From Bacteroidales bacterium (GTDB lineage Bacteria; Bacteroidota; Bacteroidia; Bacteroidales; WCHB1-69), in NCBI GenBank assembly GCA_017615795.1, contig JAFZZK010000047.1:1-64000 (forward strand): 64,000 nt of DNA, read 5' to 3'. The position numbers were made by a program, and so were the translations under genes. Under the pieces are notes generated by a model. The model had not been told where the DNA came from and made no database searches. It worked only from the letters and a program-made list of their open reading frames with translations. This document shows positions 52,218-61,422 of this stretch, in pieces. Positions within the stretch are counted from its first letter, which is position 1. Every line of letters begins with the position of its first letter.

Positions 52218-53732
52218 ATGAGTAAAACAGACTCCTTTAAGTCCTCCTTCGGCGGCACCGTCGGTTCTGGTATGAAATCTGTATTCAACCCGTCCGGCAA
52301 GCGGTTCTATATTTTGGAACACCGCAATGATTCGCAATATCATCGTGCGGGCGAAGCCCAGAACATCATCGTGGATGAGGCCACCATCGGTCGTGACCCC
52401 AAGTGCACGGTCCGCTTCGATGAAGACTTCAACACGGTGAGCCGCATGCATGCCGCCATCCGCCACGAGGGCGAAAATTATGTGCTGTATCACTTGTCAA
52501 AGACCAACCCCACGCTCGTGAATGGTTCTCCGATACAAAGCACGTATTACCTCAAGAACGGTGATGAAATCCAGCTTTCCTCCAACGGACCGCGCCTCGG
52601 CTTCATCATCCCCCAAGGCGAACAGTCCCTCGTGAAGAGCCTCGGCCTCACCGCTCGTCTCAACCTTTTCCGCAAACAGGCCCTGCGTCCCTATAAAACC
52701 GCACTGTCCATCCTTTGCGCCCTCCTCGCGCTCGCTATCGCCGGTGGTGTTATCTACGGCGTCCATAGCAACAAGAAAATCAAGGAACTTACCCTCTTGT
52801 CCGACCAACTGAAACAACATCAGGATTCCCTGTTGCTCGAACAGGCTCGTATCCAGAGTATTCTGGACTCCATGGACAGAGTTGAGCCTAACGTCGTGCA
52901 TGTCTGGCACAATGGTGCTGTGGTCGATGCGAAAAAGCTCAAAGACGAAATGGAATCCGGCATCGCCCCGGAATACATCACCTCACTTGACCAGGTCAAG
53001 AGCAGCGTATGCTATGTTGAGACAACCGTTATGGCGGATGTCGAAGGCGAACCGATCGAGGTCGGCAAAGTGTCGGGCAGCGGTTTCCTCCTCACTGACG
53101 GCACCTTCATCACCGCACGTCACATGGTCACGCCGTGGCTCTATCCCTCCAGCATCCTTGACCTCTTCATGAACTCCAAGGCTTCCAACGACGAGGTGTT
53201 CCTCTATTCCAAGGTTAAAGTGTTCTACGGCAACAAGAGCTTCACCCTCAATAGCAACGACTTCAAGATGGATGTCAGCAAGGATGTGAAATGGACGGAC
53301 GGCGATGGTACAGTCCTCAATGTCGCCTTCCCCATGAACAGCGAGCATAACAAGAAGGCCATGAGCACCGACTGGGCTGCAGCTGCCACCCGTTACAAAG
53401 GCAACATCCAAATCGATGCTGCCGCATCCATGTCTCCTGTCAGCGGCCAAGATGTGTACATCATGGGCTTCCCCGGCGGACTGGGCTACAAGGACAGTGA
53501 GGATGTCGAGAACATTGTCAATCCGATCTACAACCAGACCACAATTGCCCGCCAGGGTCTCAACGATGCCGACTGCATCACCATCTCCAACACGGTTGAC
53601 CACGGCAATTCCGGCGGTCCTGCCTTCATCATCCGCGATGGCAAGCTGTATGCCATTGGCATCGTCTCGCGTATCGACAAGGATTCGCAGAAATATGCTC
53701 ACATCGTTCCTATCAAGAACGTTGTACGTTAA
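52218..53732 (+). CDS. Membrane protein: cytoplasmic FHA domain, periplasmic trypsin-like protease
   Basis: A 504-residue protein. An FHA domain lies at ~30-130 (IGRDPKCTVRF, VSRMHAAI, KTNPTLVNG, LKNGDEIQL). A single membrane helix follows at ~160-182, a coiled coil at ~185-222 (IKELTLLSDQLKQHQDSLLLEQARI), and an S1-type protease domain at ~255-504. The His302 region is FITARHMV, and the serine is S465 in DHGNSGGPAF. An aspartate for the triad is probable between them (D363 or D385) but not assigned. The design suggests that phosphothreonine binding inside the cell is transmitted to a periplasmic protease. I do not know a described system of this kind. Confidence 0.85.
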   Translation: MSKTDSFKSSFGGTVGSGMKSVFNPSGKRFYILEHRNDSQYHRAGEAQNIIVDEATIGRDPKCTVRFDEDFNTVSRMHAAIRHEGENYVLYHLSKTNPTLVNGSPIQSTYYLKNGDEIQLSSNGPRLGFIIPQGEQSLVKSLGLTARLNLFRKQALRPYKTALSILCALLALAIAGGVIYGVHSNKKIKELTLLSDQLKQHQDSLLLEQARIQSILDSMDRVEPNVVHVWHNGAVVDAKKLKDEMESGIAPEYITSLDQVKSSVCYVETTVMADVEGEPIEVGKVSGSGFLLTDGTFITARHMVTPWLYPSSILDLFMNSKASNDEVFLYSKVKVFYGNKSFTLNSNDFKMDVSKDVKWTDGDGTVLNVAFPMNSEHNKKAMSTDWAAAATRYKGNIQIDAAASMSPVSGQDVYIMGFPGGLGYKDSEDVENIVNPIYNQTTIARQGLNDADCITISNTVDHGNSGGPAFIIRDGKLYAIGIVSRIDKDSQKYAHIVPIKNVVR

Positions 53733-53793
53733 TTGGAACAAGCTGTTCGAATGCCAATTTCTTTAAATTATTAAGTATTAAATATATTAAAGT

Positions 53794-55233
53794 ATGAGTG
53801 ACATAACGATATGTCTCACCGCCGCCACTGACGTGGGCGTATATCGCAAGAATAACGAAGACAACTTCATCGTATGCCCCGATGTCAGTGTCGACAACTG
53901 GACCATACCCCAAGACCCTAACGGAGTTATTCCGTTGGGGTCTCGGGGCAGTCTTATAGTTGTCGCCGACGGCATGGGTGGGATGAATGCCGGCGAGGTT
54001 GCATCCGACATTGCCGTGCATACAGTCAAGGATTGTTTTGCACCGGACAAGGTTACCCCGGAGGATTTCGCAAATCCAGCCGCCGCCTGCAAGTTTATGA
54101 AGCAGGTGATTTTGGAGGCTGACAACCGTATCAAGAAACATGCCAAAAAGCATTCCGACACCAGTGGCATGGGCACCACCATCGTGATGGCCTGGCTGTT
54201 GGACAACACGGCGTGCGTGGCATGGTGCGGTGACAGCCGGGCTTATGCCTTCCACCCGGAAACCGGCCTGCGTCAGCTGTCGAAGGACCACTCATACGTG
54301 CAGTCGCTGGTCGACTCCGGCCAGCTCCTGCCGGAATTGGCATTCGATCATCCTGACAGCAACATCATAACTTCGAGTCTTGGCGACTTCGTCAACTCCG
54401 CATCGCCCGACAGTGTGGTCACATATCTCCACAACGGAGAGATGCTGCTGCTTTGCAGCGATGGATTGTGCGGCATGATCCGCGACAATGAGACGGAGCA
54501 GATCCTCCAGCACACGCACGAGGATCTCGACGCCTGCCGTCAGGCCCTGATTCAGGGCGCGCTCAATGCGGGCGGCCACGACAATGTGACCATTGCCCTG
54601 CTCAAGGTGCTGTCGGGCGCTCCCGACCTGCCGCCTGTCACCAACACCCCGACCCGCACGCTCTCACCCACGGAGATTGAGCAAGAAAAGCAAGAAATTC
54701 AGGCAGCGGAAGAGGGTTCCGACCTCAACGAGTTGGTGCAGCCTGTCGTCGAACCGAAGGTCGCCAACGACCTCGACGCCAAGGCCAAGGCCAAGGTCGA
54801 AGAGCTGAAGAAAAGCAAGAAAAAAGGACGCAAGTTCTTCTGGACCCTCTTCATCCTCCTGCTCTTGGCGGGCGGCCTCTACCTCTTGTGGCGCTTCGTG
54901 CCGGGTATGCCGTTCCAACCCAAACAAGGCGAGGAGATTGACTCAACCCAGATCGTGAATGTTGACACCATAAAACCAACGCCACCTTCACCAGAGGTGC
55001 CACCTGTCGCAGCTCCAGAGACTCCCAAAACGGAGCCTGTTACCGCTCCTGAGCCGCAGAAACCGCAAACCACAACTCCGAAAACCACTTCTCCTCCAGC
55101 AGCCAACCCCATTGACAAGATCATCGAAAAGCAGCAGGCAAAAACAGCGACTGCAACCGAGTCGTCTGATAAGCCGCAGACCGATGCAGACGCTTCGGGC
55201 GAGGCACCGGAATCCACTTCGGAAGAGGAGTAG
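53794..55233 (+). CDS. Membrane-anchored PP2C-type Ser/Thr phosphatase
   Basis: A 479-residue protein. The phosphatase domain (1-~275) has the metal ligands and motifs of the PPM family: TDVGVYRKNNEDNF, VVADGMGGMNAGEVAS, SGMGTTIVMAWL, VAWCGDSRAY, LLLCSDGLCGMI and AGGHDNVTIALLK. A basic stretch and one membrane helix (~348-371) follow, then a ~105-residue Pro/Thr/Glu-rich tail (PSPEVPPVAAPETPKTEP) that should be periplasmic. It would oppose the two kinases of the cluster. Confidence 0.93.
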   Translation: MSDITICLTAATDVGVYRKNNEDNFIVCPDVSVDNWTIPQDPNGVIPLGSRGSLIVVADGMGGMNAGEVASDIAVHTVKDCFAPDKVTPEDFANPAAACKFMKQVILEADNRIKKHAKKHSDTSGMGTTIVMAWLLDNTACVAWCGDSRAYAFHPETGLRQLSKDHSYVQSLVDSGQLLPELAFDHPDSNIITSSLGDFVNSASPDSVVTYLHNGEMLLLCSDGLCGMIRDNETEQILQHTHEDLDACRQALIQGALNAGGHDNVTIALLKVLSGAPDLPPVTNTPTRTLSPTEIEQEKQEIQAAEEGSDLNELVQPVVEPKVANDLDAKAKAKVEELKKSKKKGRKFFWTLFILLLLAGGLYLLWRFVPGMPFQPKQGEEIDSTQIVNVDTIKPTPPSPEVPPVAAPETPKTEPVTAPEPQKPQTTTPKTTSPPAANPIDKIIEKQQAKTATATESSDKPQTDADASGEAPESTSEEE

Positions 55234-55272
55234 TTTAGAGTTTATAAGTACAACAAGAAAAAAGAAACAGAT

Positions 55273-56673
55273 ATGTTGACAGAAAATAGCATGTTTGCCG
55301 GACGTTACCGGTTGTTGAAGAAAATTGGCGGCGGCGGTTTCTCCGTCGTATGGAAAGCCATTGACACGATGGCTGGCAATTTGATTGTCGCCATTAAAAT
55401 CTATGTGCCTGACAATGGCATGGACGAGGAGGGCTTGCGCATCTTCCGGGATGAGTTCTCCTTGGTGTTCGCGCTGAACCATACGAATTTGTTGCGTCCT
55501 ACCTACTATGACATTTGTGACGACTCTCCGTACCTGGTGCTGCCCTTCTGCGACAGGGGCAGTGCGGAGCGTCTGATCAACCCCGAACGGCCGCTGCCTG
55601 AAAAGGCTGTGGTGGAGTTTATCCGCGACGTCGCGGCGGCCTTGGCATACCTGCACAGTCAGGAACCGCCCATCATCCATCAAGACATCAAGCCGGGCAA
55701 CGTGCTTTTGGCCAACGATGGCTCCTACAAGGTCACCGACTTCGGCATCAGCACCCGTATGCGCAGCACGTTGCGCAAGACGGTGGGCGCCTCGGAGATG
55801 GACAAGCTCTCCAAAAGCAATGGCAGCGGATCCATCCCCTATATGGGACCGGAACGCTTCTCCGCCTCGCCCACGCCGGTCAAGGCCAGCGATGTCTGGG
55901 CTCTCGGTGCCGCCGCTTTCGAGATTATGACCGGTGACGTGCCGTTCGACGAGATGTTTGGCGGAAGCCTCCAGAAAAACGGCGCTGATGTGCCGGTAAT
56001 CCCCGGCAGCTATTCCAAGGGACTCAAGAAGTTAGTCTACAAGTGTCTCGCCAAGGAGACTTGGGACCGTCCCACTGCCGCCCGCATCGAACAGTGCTGC
56101 AACGAATACCTCGAAACGGGCAAATGGCGCCTTCACCTGCTCGACCCGCCCGTCGTATGGCAGCGCTATCGCAGAAAAGTAATCGCCATCATTGCCGTCA
56201 CTATCCCGCTGTTGCTCGGCATTGCTTTCTTCTCCTTTGAGCACCACAAGGCCTCAAAACTCGTCTCCAAAGTGGAGAACTACTCTGTCTCGGCCCAACA
56301 GCATTTGGACGGAAGCCTCATGGACATCGACCGCGCACGGCGTTCCTCCATCATGGATTGCGAGAACATGGGATTGGAGAAATCCTTGTGTACTCACATC
56401 GACACGCTCAACATGATATGCAAGAATCTCCAAGCGATTTCCTCGAACTGGACTTTCAGGCATTTCGTGGACGAGGAGAAAAGAGTCCAGCCCAACAAGA
56501 TTCTTTCCGGCATTGTCATTGCTTTGGACGACCAATATGATATCTCGATGGAAATACGTGAAAAGAATATCGAGGACGGTTTCCCCACGGATGTTGCCAC
56601 CATGCTCATCAACACACTGCGCAATTTCAGCTACCTGTCGAAGAATCAGGGCGTGAAACAGGAAATAAAATGA
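55273..56673 (+). CDS. Membrane-anchored eukaryotic-type Ser/Thr kinase (non-RD)
   Basis: A 466-residue protein. The kinase domain is at ~10-285: IGGGGFSVVW, Lys42 in VAIKIY, HQDIKPGN with D138 and N143, DFG from D156, and PYMGPERF. The residue before the catalytic Asp is Gln rather than Arg (HQD), so activation-loop phosphorylation is probably not required. A single membrane helix (302-322) is followed by a ~140-residue periplasmic domain of mostly helices with no family I recognise, which could sense a signal. Confidence 0.9.
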   Translation: MLTENSMFAGRYRLLKKIGGGGFSVVWKAIDTMAGNLIVAIKIYVPDNGMDEEGLRIFRDEFSLVFALNHTNLLRPTYYDICDDSPYLVLPFCDRGSAERLINPERPLPEKAVVEFIRDVAAALAYLHSQEPPIIHQDIKPGNVLLANDGSYKVTDFGISTRMRSTLRKTVGASEMDKLSKSNGSGSIPYMGPERFSASPTPVKASDVWALGAAAFEIMTGDVPFDEMFGGSLQKNGADVPVIPGSYSKGLKKLVYKCLAKETWDRPTAARIEQCCNEYLETGKWRLHLLDPPVVWQRYRRKVIAIIAVTIPLLLGIAFFSFEHHKASKLVSKVENYSVSAQQHLDGSLMDIDRARRSSIMDCENMGLEKSLCTHIDTLNMICKNLQAISSNWTFRHFVDEEKRVQPNKILSGIVIALDDQYDISMEIREKNIEDGFPTDVATMLINTLRNFSYLSKNQGVKQEIK

Positions 56674-56680
56674 TAAATTG

Positions 56681-58402
56681 ATGCGAGACAAGTCAACCCG
56701 AGTTAAAGTCCTTGTTTTCACTGTGGTGTCGTTGCTCATGGCTACGACGGCGTTTGCGCAGTGCATGGCCCCTCGTGAACAGAGGGGCGACGGCTTCGCG
56801 AAGGCGCACAAGTACGATCAGGCCATCAGCGACTATGCCAACGCCTTGACTTGCCCGGAACTGACCACCGCCGACAAGACTCGACTCAACAAGAAAATCC
56901 AAAACTGCAAGGCTCTCAAGGAAAAGGATAAAAAGGACAAGGAGAACAGGGAAAAGCTTGCGCAGGCCAAGAACGGGACGGCGGTCCCGCAGCAGGACGC
57001 TACGGAAGGCCAGGCCGTTGACAACGAGGTGGCAGACACAGAAGAGGATGCATTGGACACTCTGATCGGGAAAGAGGAGATCGACCCCTACCAGCTGCTC
57101 CGCGAACTGCATGAGAAATGGAAGAAGACCGCTTACATGGGAAGTATCCAAGTCACCATCGAGGGGCAGTGCCCGGACGGTTCGAAGCTGCTCAACGAAG
57201 AGATGGACTACGTGGTGCCCAAAGTCTTCTATGCGCCCCTCGACCCCGACTCCGTCCATGACGTGACGTTGGATGTCTGTATATTGTACAAGGGTAAAAT
57301 CGTTGTCCGCCGGGATTGCCAGGTGGAGGTGAAGCCCGTGTCGGGCGACTTCATCATCAAGGACCTGCAGTGGTCGCCGGAATACGAGCCGGGCAGCTAC
57401 ACCTTCCAGATTATGAATGAGGGAATCCCCATCTATATGGGCGAGTTCATTGTCCAACAAAAGAAAATCAAATTGGTTGTCAACACGGTCGATGCGGCGT
57501 ATGTGGACACCTTGCACCGGATTGTGGTCAACAACGGCGACACGGTGCTGACGTTCACAGTCGAGACCAACGCTCCTTACACGGTGACATTGCCTGACTG
57601 GTGCATGCTGAAGCAAAAGAAGGGCGACATGTTCGAGGTTGAGGTGTTGCGGAACACGGCCAAGGATGCGCGCATCGGCACCGGTTCCGTGACGGCTTCG
57701 TCGCGCAACAAGAACAACTTCAAGACCATTTCGTTCGACATCCAGCAGGCTGGCACGCAGTACAGTTTCGATGTCAAAAACAAAACGACTGCCATTTCAC
57801 GGATCATGAAGGCCCGGGGCGGCAACATCTCTTTGTTGGCGCACACCGACGCCCCTTCCTGCCGCATAGAGGGAGCCGCCGCGTGGTGTACCGGTGTGGT
57901 GAGCCACGACAAGTACAACTTGAATCTTCAGATCCATGTCAACACCAACAAGAGCGCCCGGGCAAGAAACCATACGCTCTATGCGGTTGTCTACGACGGT
58001 GTCGACAAGGCTATCGACACCATCCCAATCCAGATACGCCAGCGTGGAAACATCCCCATTTTGGAATCCATCTTCATTCCGGGTGCGGGCCTGATCAGCA
58101 AGGGCCGCAACGGTCTTGGCGGCGTCATTCTCTTCGGCGAAATCCTTTCGGGTGGAGTCGCCCTCGCCAACCATTTCATCTGCGACTTTTCCAAGAACAG
58201 CAACAGGACGAATTTCTTCACCCGGAACGAAGCCACCATCCGCGCCGCCTCCCTCGGCACGTGCATAGGCATCTATGTGCTGAATCTGGTGCTTACGCCG
58301 ACGTTGAAGGCCAAAGAGAACTATGACATCAGTTTTTATCCAGCGGTGCAGCCCTCCATGGGGCAGGCAACCCTCTCTCTGGGGTTCTCCTGCCGGTTTT
58401 AA
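56681..58402 (+). CDS. Periplasmic/membrane protein with TPR-like region and BACON-like domains (copy 1)
   Basis: A 573-residue protein from ATG 56681. The signal peptide (VVSLLMATTAFAQ) is followed by a TPR-like helix pair (CMAPREQRGDGFAKAHKYDQAISDYANAL), a charged linker to ~125, a beta domain (~145-265), and two BACON-like domains (VETNAPYTVTLPDWCMLKQKKGDMFEVEVL; HTDAPSCRIEGAAAWC). The C-terminus has membrane segments with SIFIPGAGLISKGRNGLGGVILFGEI, the PGxG...G...G pattern of DUF5683-like proteins, and ends in a beta strand (LSLGFSCRF). It starts eight bases after the kinase stop and is co-transcribed. A ligand-binding or structural role is inferred. Confidence 0.8.
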   Translation: MRDKSTRVKVLVFTVVSLLMATTAFAQCMAPREQRGDGFAKAHKYDQAISDYANALTCPELTTADKTRLNKKIQNCKALKEKDKKDKENREKLAQAKNGTAVPQQDATEGQAVDNEVADTEEDALDTLIGKEEIDPYQLLRELHEKWKKTAYMGSIQVTIEGQCPDGSKLLNEEMDYVVPKVFYAPLDPDSVHDVTLDVCILYKGKIVVRRDCQVEVKPVSGDFIIKDLQWSPEYEPGSYTFQIMNEGIPIYMGEFIVQQKKIKLVVNTVDAAYVDTLHRIVVNNGDTVLTFTVETNAPYTVTLPDWCMLKQKKGDMFEVEVLRNTAKDARIGTGSVTASSRNKNNFKTISFDIQQAGTQYSFDVKNKTTAISRIMKARGGNISLLAHTDAPSCRIEGAAAWCTGVVSHDKYNLNLQIHVNTNKSARARNHTLYAVVYDGVDKAIDTIPIQIRQRGNIPILESIFIPGAGLISKGRNGLGGVILFGEILSGGVALANHFICDFSKNSNRTNFFTRNEATIRAASLGTCIGIYVLNLVLTPTLKAKENYDISFYPAVQPSMGQATLSLGFSCRF

Positions 58403-58432
58403 TAGTTCGTCTCAAAAGAAGTTAGTTAGCTT

Positions 58433-60040
58433 ATGAGAAAAATACTTGCCTTAATCTGCCTTGTGATCCTTCCATGCATGCTTTGGGCACAATGCTTCAC
58501 CCCCCGAGAGCAAAGGGGGGACTCTTTTTATGCGGAAAAAGATTACAAGAGCGCGAAAGAATGGTATGAACGAGCCAAGAACTGCATGGACCTGACGAAC
58601 AGCGACAAGTCGCGCCTGAACGGTAAAATTGCGAAATGCAACAAGCTTATCAACAAGCCAGAATCCGACGACACACCGACGAAGACGCCTGCCAAACCCG
58701 AAACCGAGTGGGTCAAGACCGCTTATATGCAGGATCCGGAAATCAGCCTCGAGTTCTATAAAGACGGGGATAAACTGCAATCCCCTGCGCAGGATATGGA
58801 CTATTTTGTCCCGGTTGTGCGGTATGTGCCCAAAGACACCGTCAAGGACCATGTGGCGAACCTGCGCCTGCGCGTCTGGCAGGGCACCGATGTGAGCCGA
58901 CGCCCCAAGTCGGACGTAAACCTCGATTGTCAGGTGCTGCATGACAAGCGGGAAACGAGATTGGAACAGCAGAAATGGAGTTATGGCACCGGCAACTTCA
59001 CCATTGAGATTACGAACCGCTACAACAACACAACCCTCTTCAAGGACGTCATAGAGGTCCTCGAAAAAACCATCAGTCTCCAAGTGAACACCACCAGCGG
59101 AACACCGGCTGAAAACTTGCTGCTTGGGAAAGGGGCTCCGACGAAGGTGTATCGCTACATGGTTTCCACCAATGCCGAGAGTTTCCAGGCAGTTTCCACT
59201 GCCCCGGACTGGTGCAAGATTGAAAATATAACCGGAAACAGTTTTGATGTCCGTGTGATAGAAAACAACGGTCGCAATGTGCGAACCGCCGACTGTCGTG
59301 TGACGGCCGGTGACAAGGCCGTCTCCTTCACCGTGACGCAGGAGGGCAAGTCCTTCTTCCTGACGGTGGACGGCTTTTCCACGCGAATGCCGGATCAGTC
59401 CTGCCGCGCCCGAGGTGGCCGGCTGACATTCCCCGTCAAGTCCAATGCCCGTTGGACAGTACAAGGTGACACCCGCTGGTGCCATTGGAACACAGTGTTG
59501 AGCAATGACTCCCTGCTGGTGCTTGATGTGGATCCCAACAACAAGGCATCCAAGCGTTCATCTCAGATACAGGTGGTGGCAATGGACGGCAATGGGGTAG
59601 AAGTCGACAAGCTCGCCATGAACATTGTGCAGACTGGCGACCTCGCGCTGCTGAAATCCATCTTCATCCCGGGTTTGGGCCAGATGGGCAAAGGGCAAGT
59701 GGGCAAGGGTGCCGTCATCCTTACGGGCGAGGTGCTTTTTGCCGGCACGGCCCTCATCACTTACGCTTCGGGCAAATCGAAGCTGAAACAGATGAACAAT
59801 AGCATCGAAACCGGCAATTACGATGATTTTATGCGTGCCAGCAAGAACTACAAGAGCTTGCGTGCCGCCAACTATACTTTCTGGAGCTTGGCAGGAGCAC
59901 TGTACGTCTACAATTTTGTGGACGCCATTGTCTCCAAGGGAAAACCGAACTACAAGAGTTCCAAAATCTCTTTTGCCCCAGTCGCCGCCCCGACGCTGGA
60001 AGGGCCTGTGTTCTCGATGGGGTTCAATTTTAAATTCTGA
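58433..60040 (+). CDS. Periplasmic/membrane protein with TPR-like region and BACON-like domains (copy 2)
   Basis: A 535-residue paralogue of the gene before it. Shared landmarks are the signal peptide ending in AQC, TPREQRGDSFYAEKDYKSAKEWYERAKNC, WVKTAYMQDPEI (WKKTAYMGSIQV in copy 1), a BACON-like domain with STAPDWCKIENITGNSFDVRVIENN, a second with NARWTVQGDTRWC, and SIFIPGLGQMGKGQVGKGAVILTGEVL before two membrane segments. It lacks the long linker of copy 1. A tandem duplication is the simplest explanation. Confidence 0.85.
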   Translation: MRKILALICLVILPCMLWAQCFTPREQRGDSFYAEKDYKSAKEWYERAKNCMDLTNSDKSRLNGKIAKCNKLINKPESDDTPTKTPAKPETEWVKTAYMQDPEISLEFYKDGDKLQSPAQDMDYFVPVVRYVPKDTVKDHVANLRLRVWQGTDVSRRPKSDVNLDCQVLHDKRETRLEQQKWSYGTGNFTIEITNRYNNTTLFKDVIEVLEKTISLQVNTTSGTPAENLLLGKGAPTKVYRYMVSTNAESFQAVSTAPDWCKIENITGNSFDVRVIENNGRNVRTADCRVTAGDKAVSFTVTQEGKSFFLTVDGFSTRMPDQSCRARGGRLTFPVKSNARWTVQGDTRWCHWNTVLSNDSLLVLDVDPNNKASKRSSQIQVVAMDGNGVEVDKLAMNIVQTGDLALLKSIFIPGLGQMGKGQVGKGAVILTGEVLFAGTALITYASGKSKLKQMNNSIETGNYDDFMRASKNYKSLRAANYTFWSLAGALYVYNFVDAIVSKGKPNYKSSKISFAPVAAPTLEGPVFSMGFNFKF

Positions 60041-60042
60041 CT

Positions 60043-61362
60043 ATGAAATACAAAGCCATACTCATACTGACCGCGCTTGCGTTTATTCTCCCGACGGGTT
60101 GTCTCAAGAAACTCGAGAAGGAGGGCATTTTTAGTGATACCTTGGTGTTCGGGACCGTCACTGTCAACGATGACGACCATACTCCGGCTTCAAATGTGGT
60201 GGTCTCCCTGGTGGATGGCGAGAACACGGTCCGTTCCACTACCACCGACGCGCTCGGTTATTACGAATTATCCGTCTCTGCCGATGAAGTCCATAAGGGC
60301 TTCACCTTCAAACTTACAGCCGACTCGGTGTATCAGGACGCCGTGTTCTCCTTGGAGGAGGTGGGCTTCGGCTTGGAGCGATACGAGCTCAACATGTCGC
60401 TTGACGGCCCTTCGGTACCGCATGTGCAGACGCTTGGGGTAACCAATATCACGGGCCAGACGGCGCTCGCCAAGGGCGTGGTTACGGATAACGGGAACCT
60501 GCCCCTCCAGTCACGCGGTTTTTGCTGGAGCCGTTTGCCCAATCCAACCGTTAACGACGCCCATGTGAACGTGCCGGGTGGGGTGGGTGAATATACGGCC
60601 ACCCTCGTGGGGCTTGAGCCTGCCATCACCTATTATGTACGCGCCTACGCCTCCAACAGCCAGGGCCTCGTGTATGGCGAAGAGCTGTCGTTTACCACGG
60701 AGGGTGTGTTCCACTGCGGCACCTCCTTGGTCTATGACTTTGACGGCAACTCCTACAATACCTTGCAGATCGGCAACCAGTGCTGGACTCGCGAGAGCAT
60801 GCGCACCACCCATTATTCCGACGGAACGGCAATTCCGGTGGGCACCACCAGCGGCGACACCCCTTACCGCTATGCTCCCGGCAACGAGGAGACCAACGTA
60901 TCCATATATGGCTATCTCTACAATTGGCCTGCCACGATGCATGGCGCAGGCTCAAGCCCGTCGGGCGTGCAGGGCGTATGTCCCTCTGGTTGGCATGTGC
61001 CTTCCGATGCCGAGTGGACCCAGCTGACCAACACCGTTGCGGCACTGGGCTACACGTGCAATGGCGTCGCGGCTAATACCGCCAAGGCCTTGGCCTCCAC
61101 ATGGGGGTGGAATTCCAGCACGGTGACCTGTGCCGTTGGCAACGACCTCTCTGACAATAACGCCACCCAGTTCTCGGCACTGCCAGCCGGATTCTACTCC
61201 GGAAACATCAGCAGTATGGGTGGCTATGTCTATTTCTGGACGGCAACCGAAAGCGGTGGATCCACGAGCAACAGCCGTCTTTTCAAGAACGACAAGGCGA
61301 CCGTTGACATCAGGTCGAATGACAAGACCTGCGGCTTCCTCGTGCGCTGCGTGCTTGATTGA
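60043..61362 (+). CDS. FISUMP lipoprotein
   Basis: A 439-residue protein, two bases after the second BACON gene. The signal sequence ends FILPTGC; the minus-3 residue is not classical, but a lipoprotein is likely. Order: carboxypeptidase-regulatory-like domain (FGTVTVNDDDHTPASNVVVSLVDGE, YYELSV), an Fn3-like unit (ALAKGVVTDNGNLPLQSRGFCWSRLPNP, YYVRAYASNSQG), and a FISUMP domain (YDFDGNSYNTLQIGNQCWTRESMRTTHYSDGT ... FLVRCVLD). It may be the outer-surface component of the kinase cluster. Confidence 0.85.
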   Translation: MKYKAILILTALAFILPTGCLKKLEKEGIFSDTLVFGTVTVNDDDHTPASNVVVSLVDGENTVRSTTTDALGYYELSVSADEVHKGFTFKLTADSVYQDAVFSLEEVGFGLERYELNMSLDGPSVPHVQTLGVTNITGQTALAKGVVTDNGNLPLQSRGFCWSRLPNPTVNDAHVNVPGGVGEYTATLVGLEPAITYYVRAYASNSQGLVYGEELSFTTEGVFHCGTSLVYDFDGNSYNTLQIGNQCWTRESMRTTHYSDGTAIPVGTTSGDTPYRYAPGNEETNVSIYGYLYNWPATMHGAGSSPSGVQGVCPSGWHVPSDAEWTQLTNTVAALGYTCNGVAANTAKALASTWGWNSSTVTCAVGNDLSDNNATQFSALPAGFYSGNISSMGGYVYFWTATESGGSTSNSRLFKNDKATVDIRSNDKTCGFLVRCVLD

Positions 61363-61422
61363 TTTTTAAGTCCGTATTAATCCTATTAATGTAATCCCAA
61401 GCAGTCGATAAATATTCAATCT

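Noticed and set aside
49756-61362. Type VI secretion or tellurite-type stress operon as explanation of the kinase/FHA cluster
   Set aside because: No Tss, Hcp, VgrG or Ter genes are present in the window, so there is no direct support.
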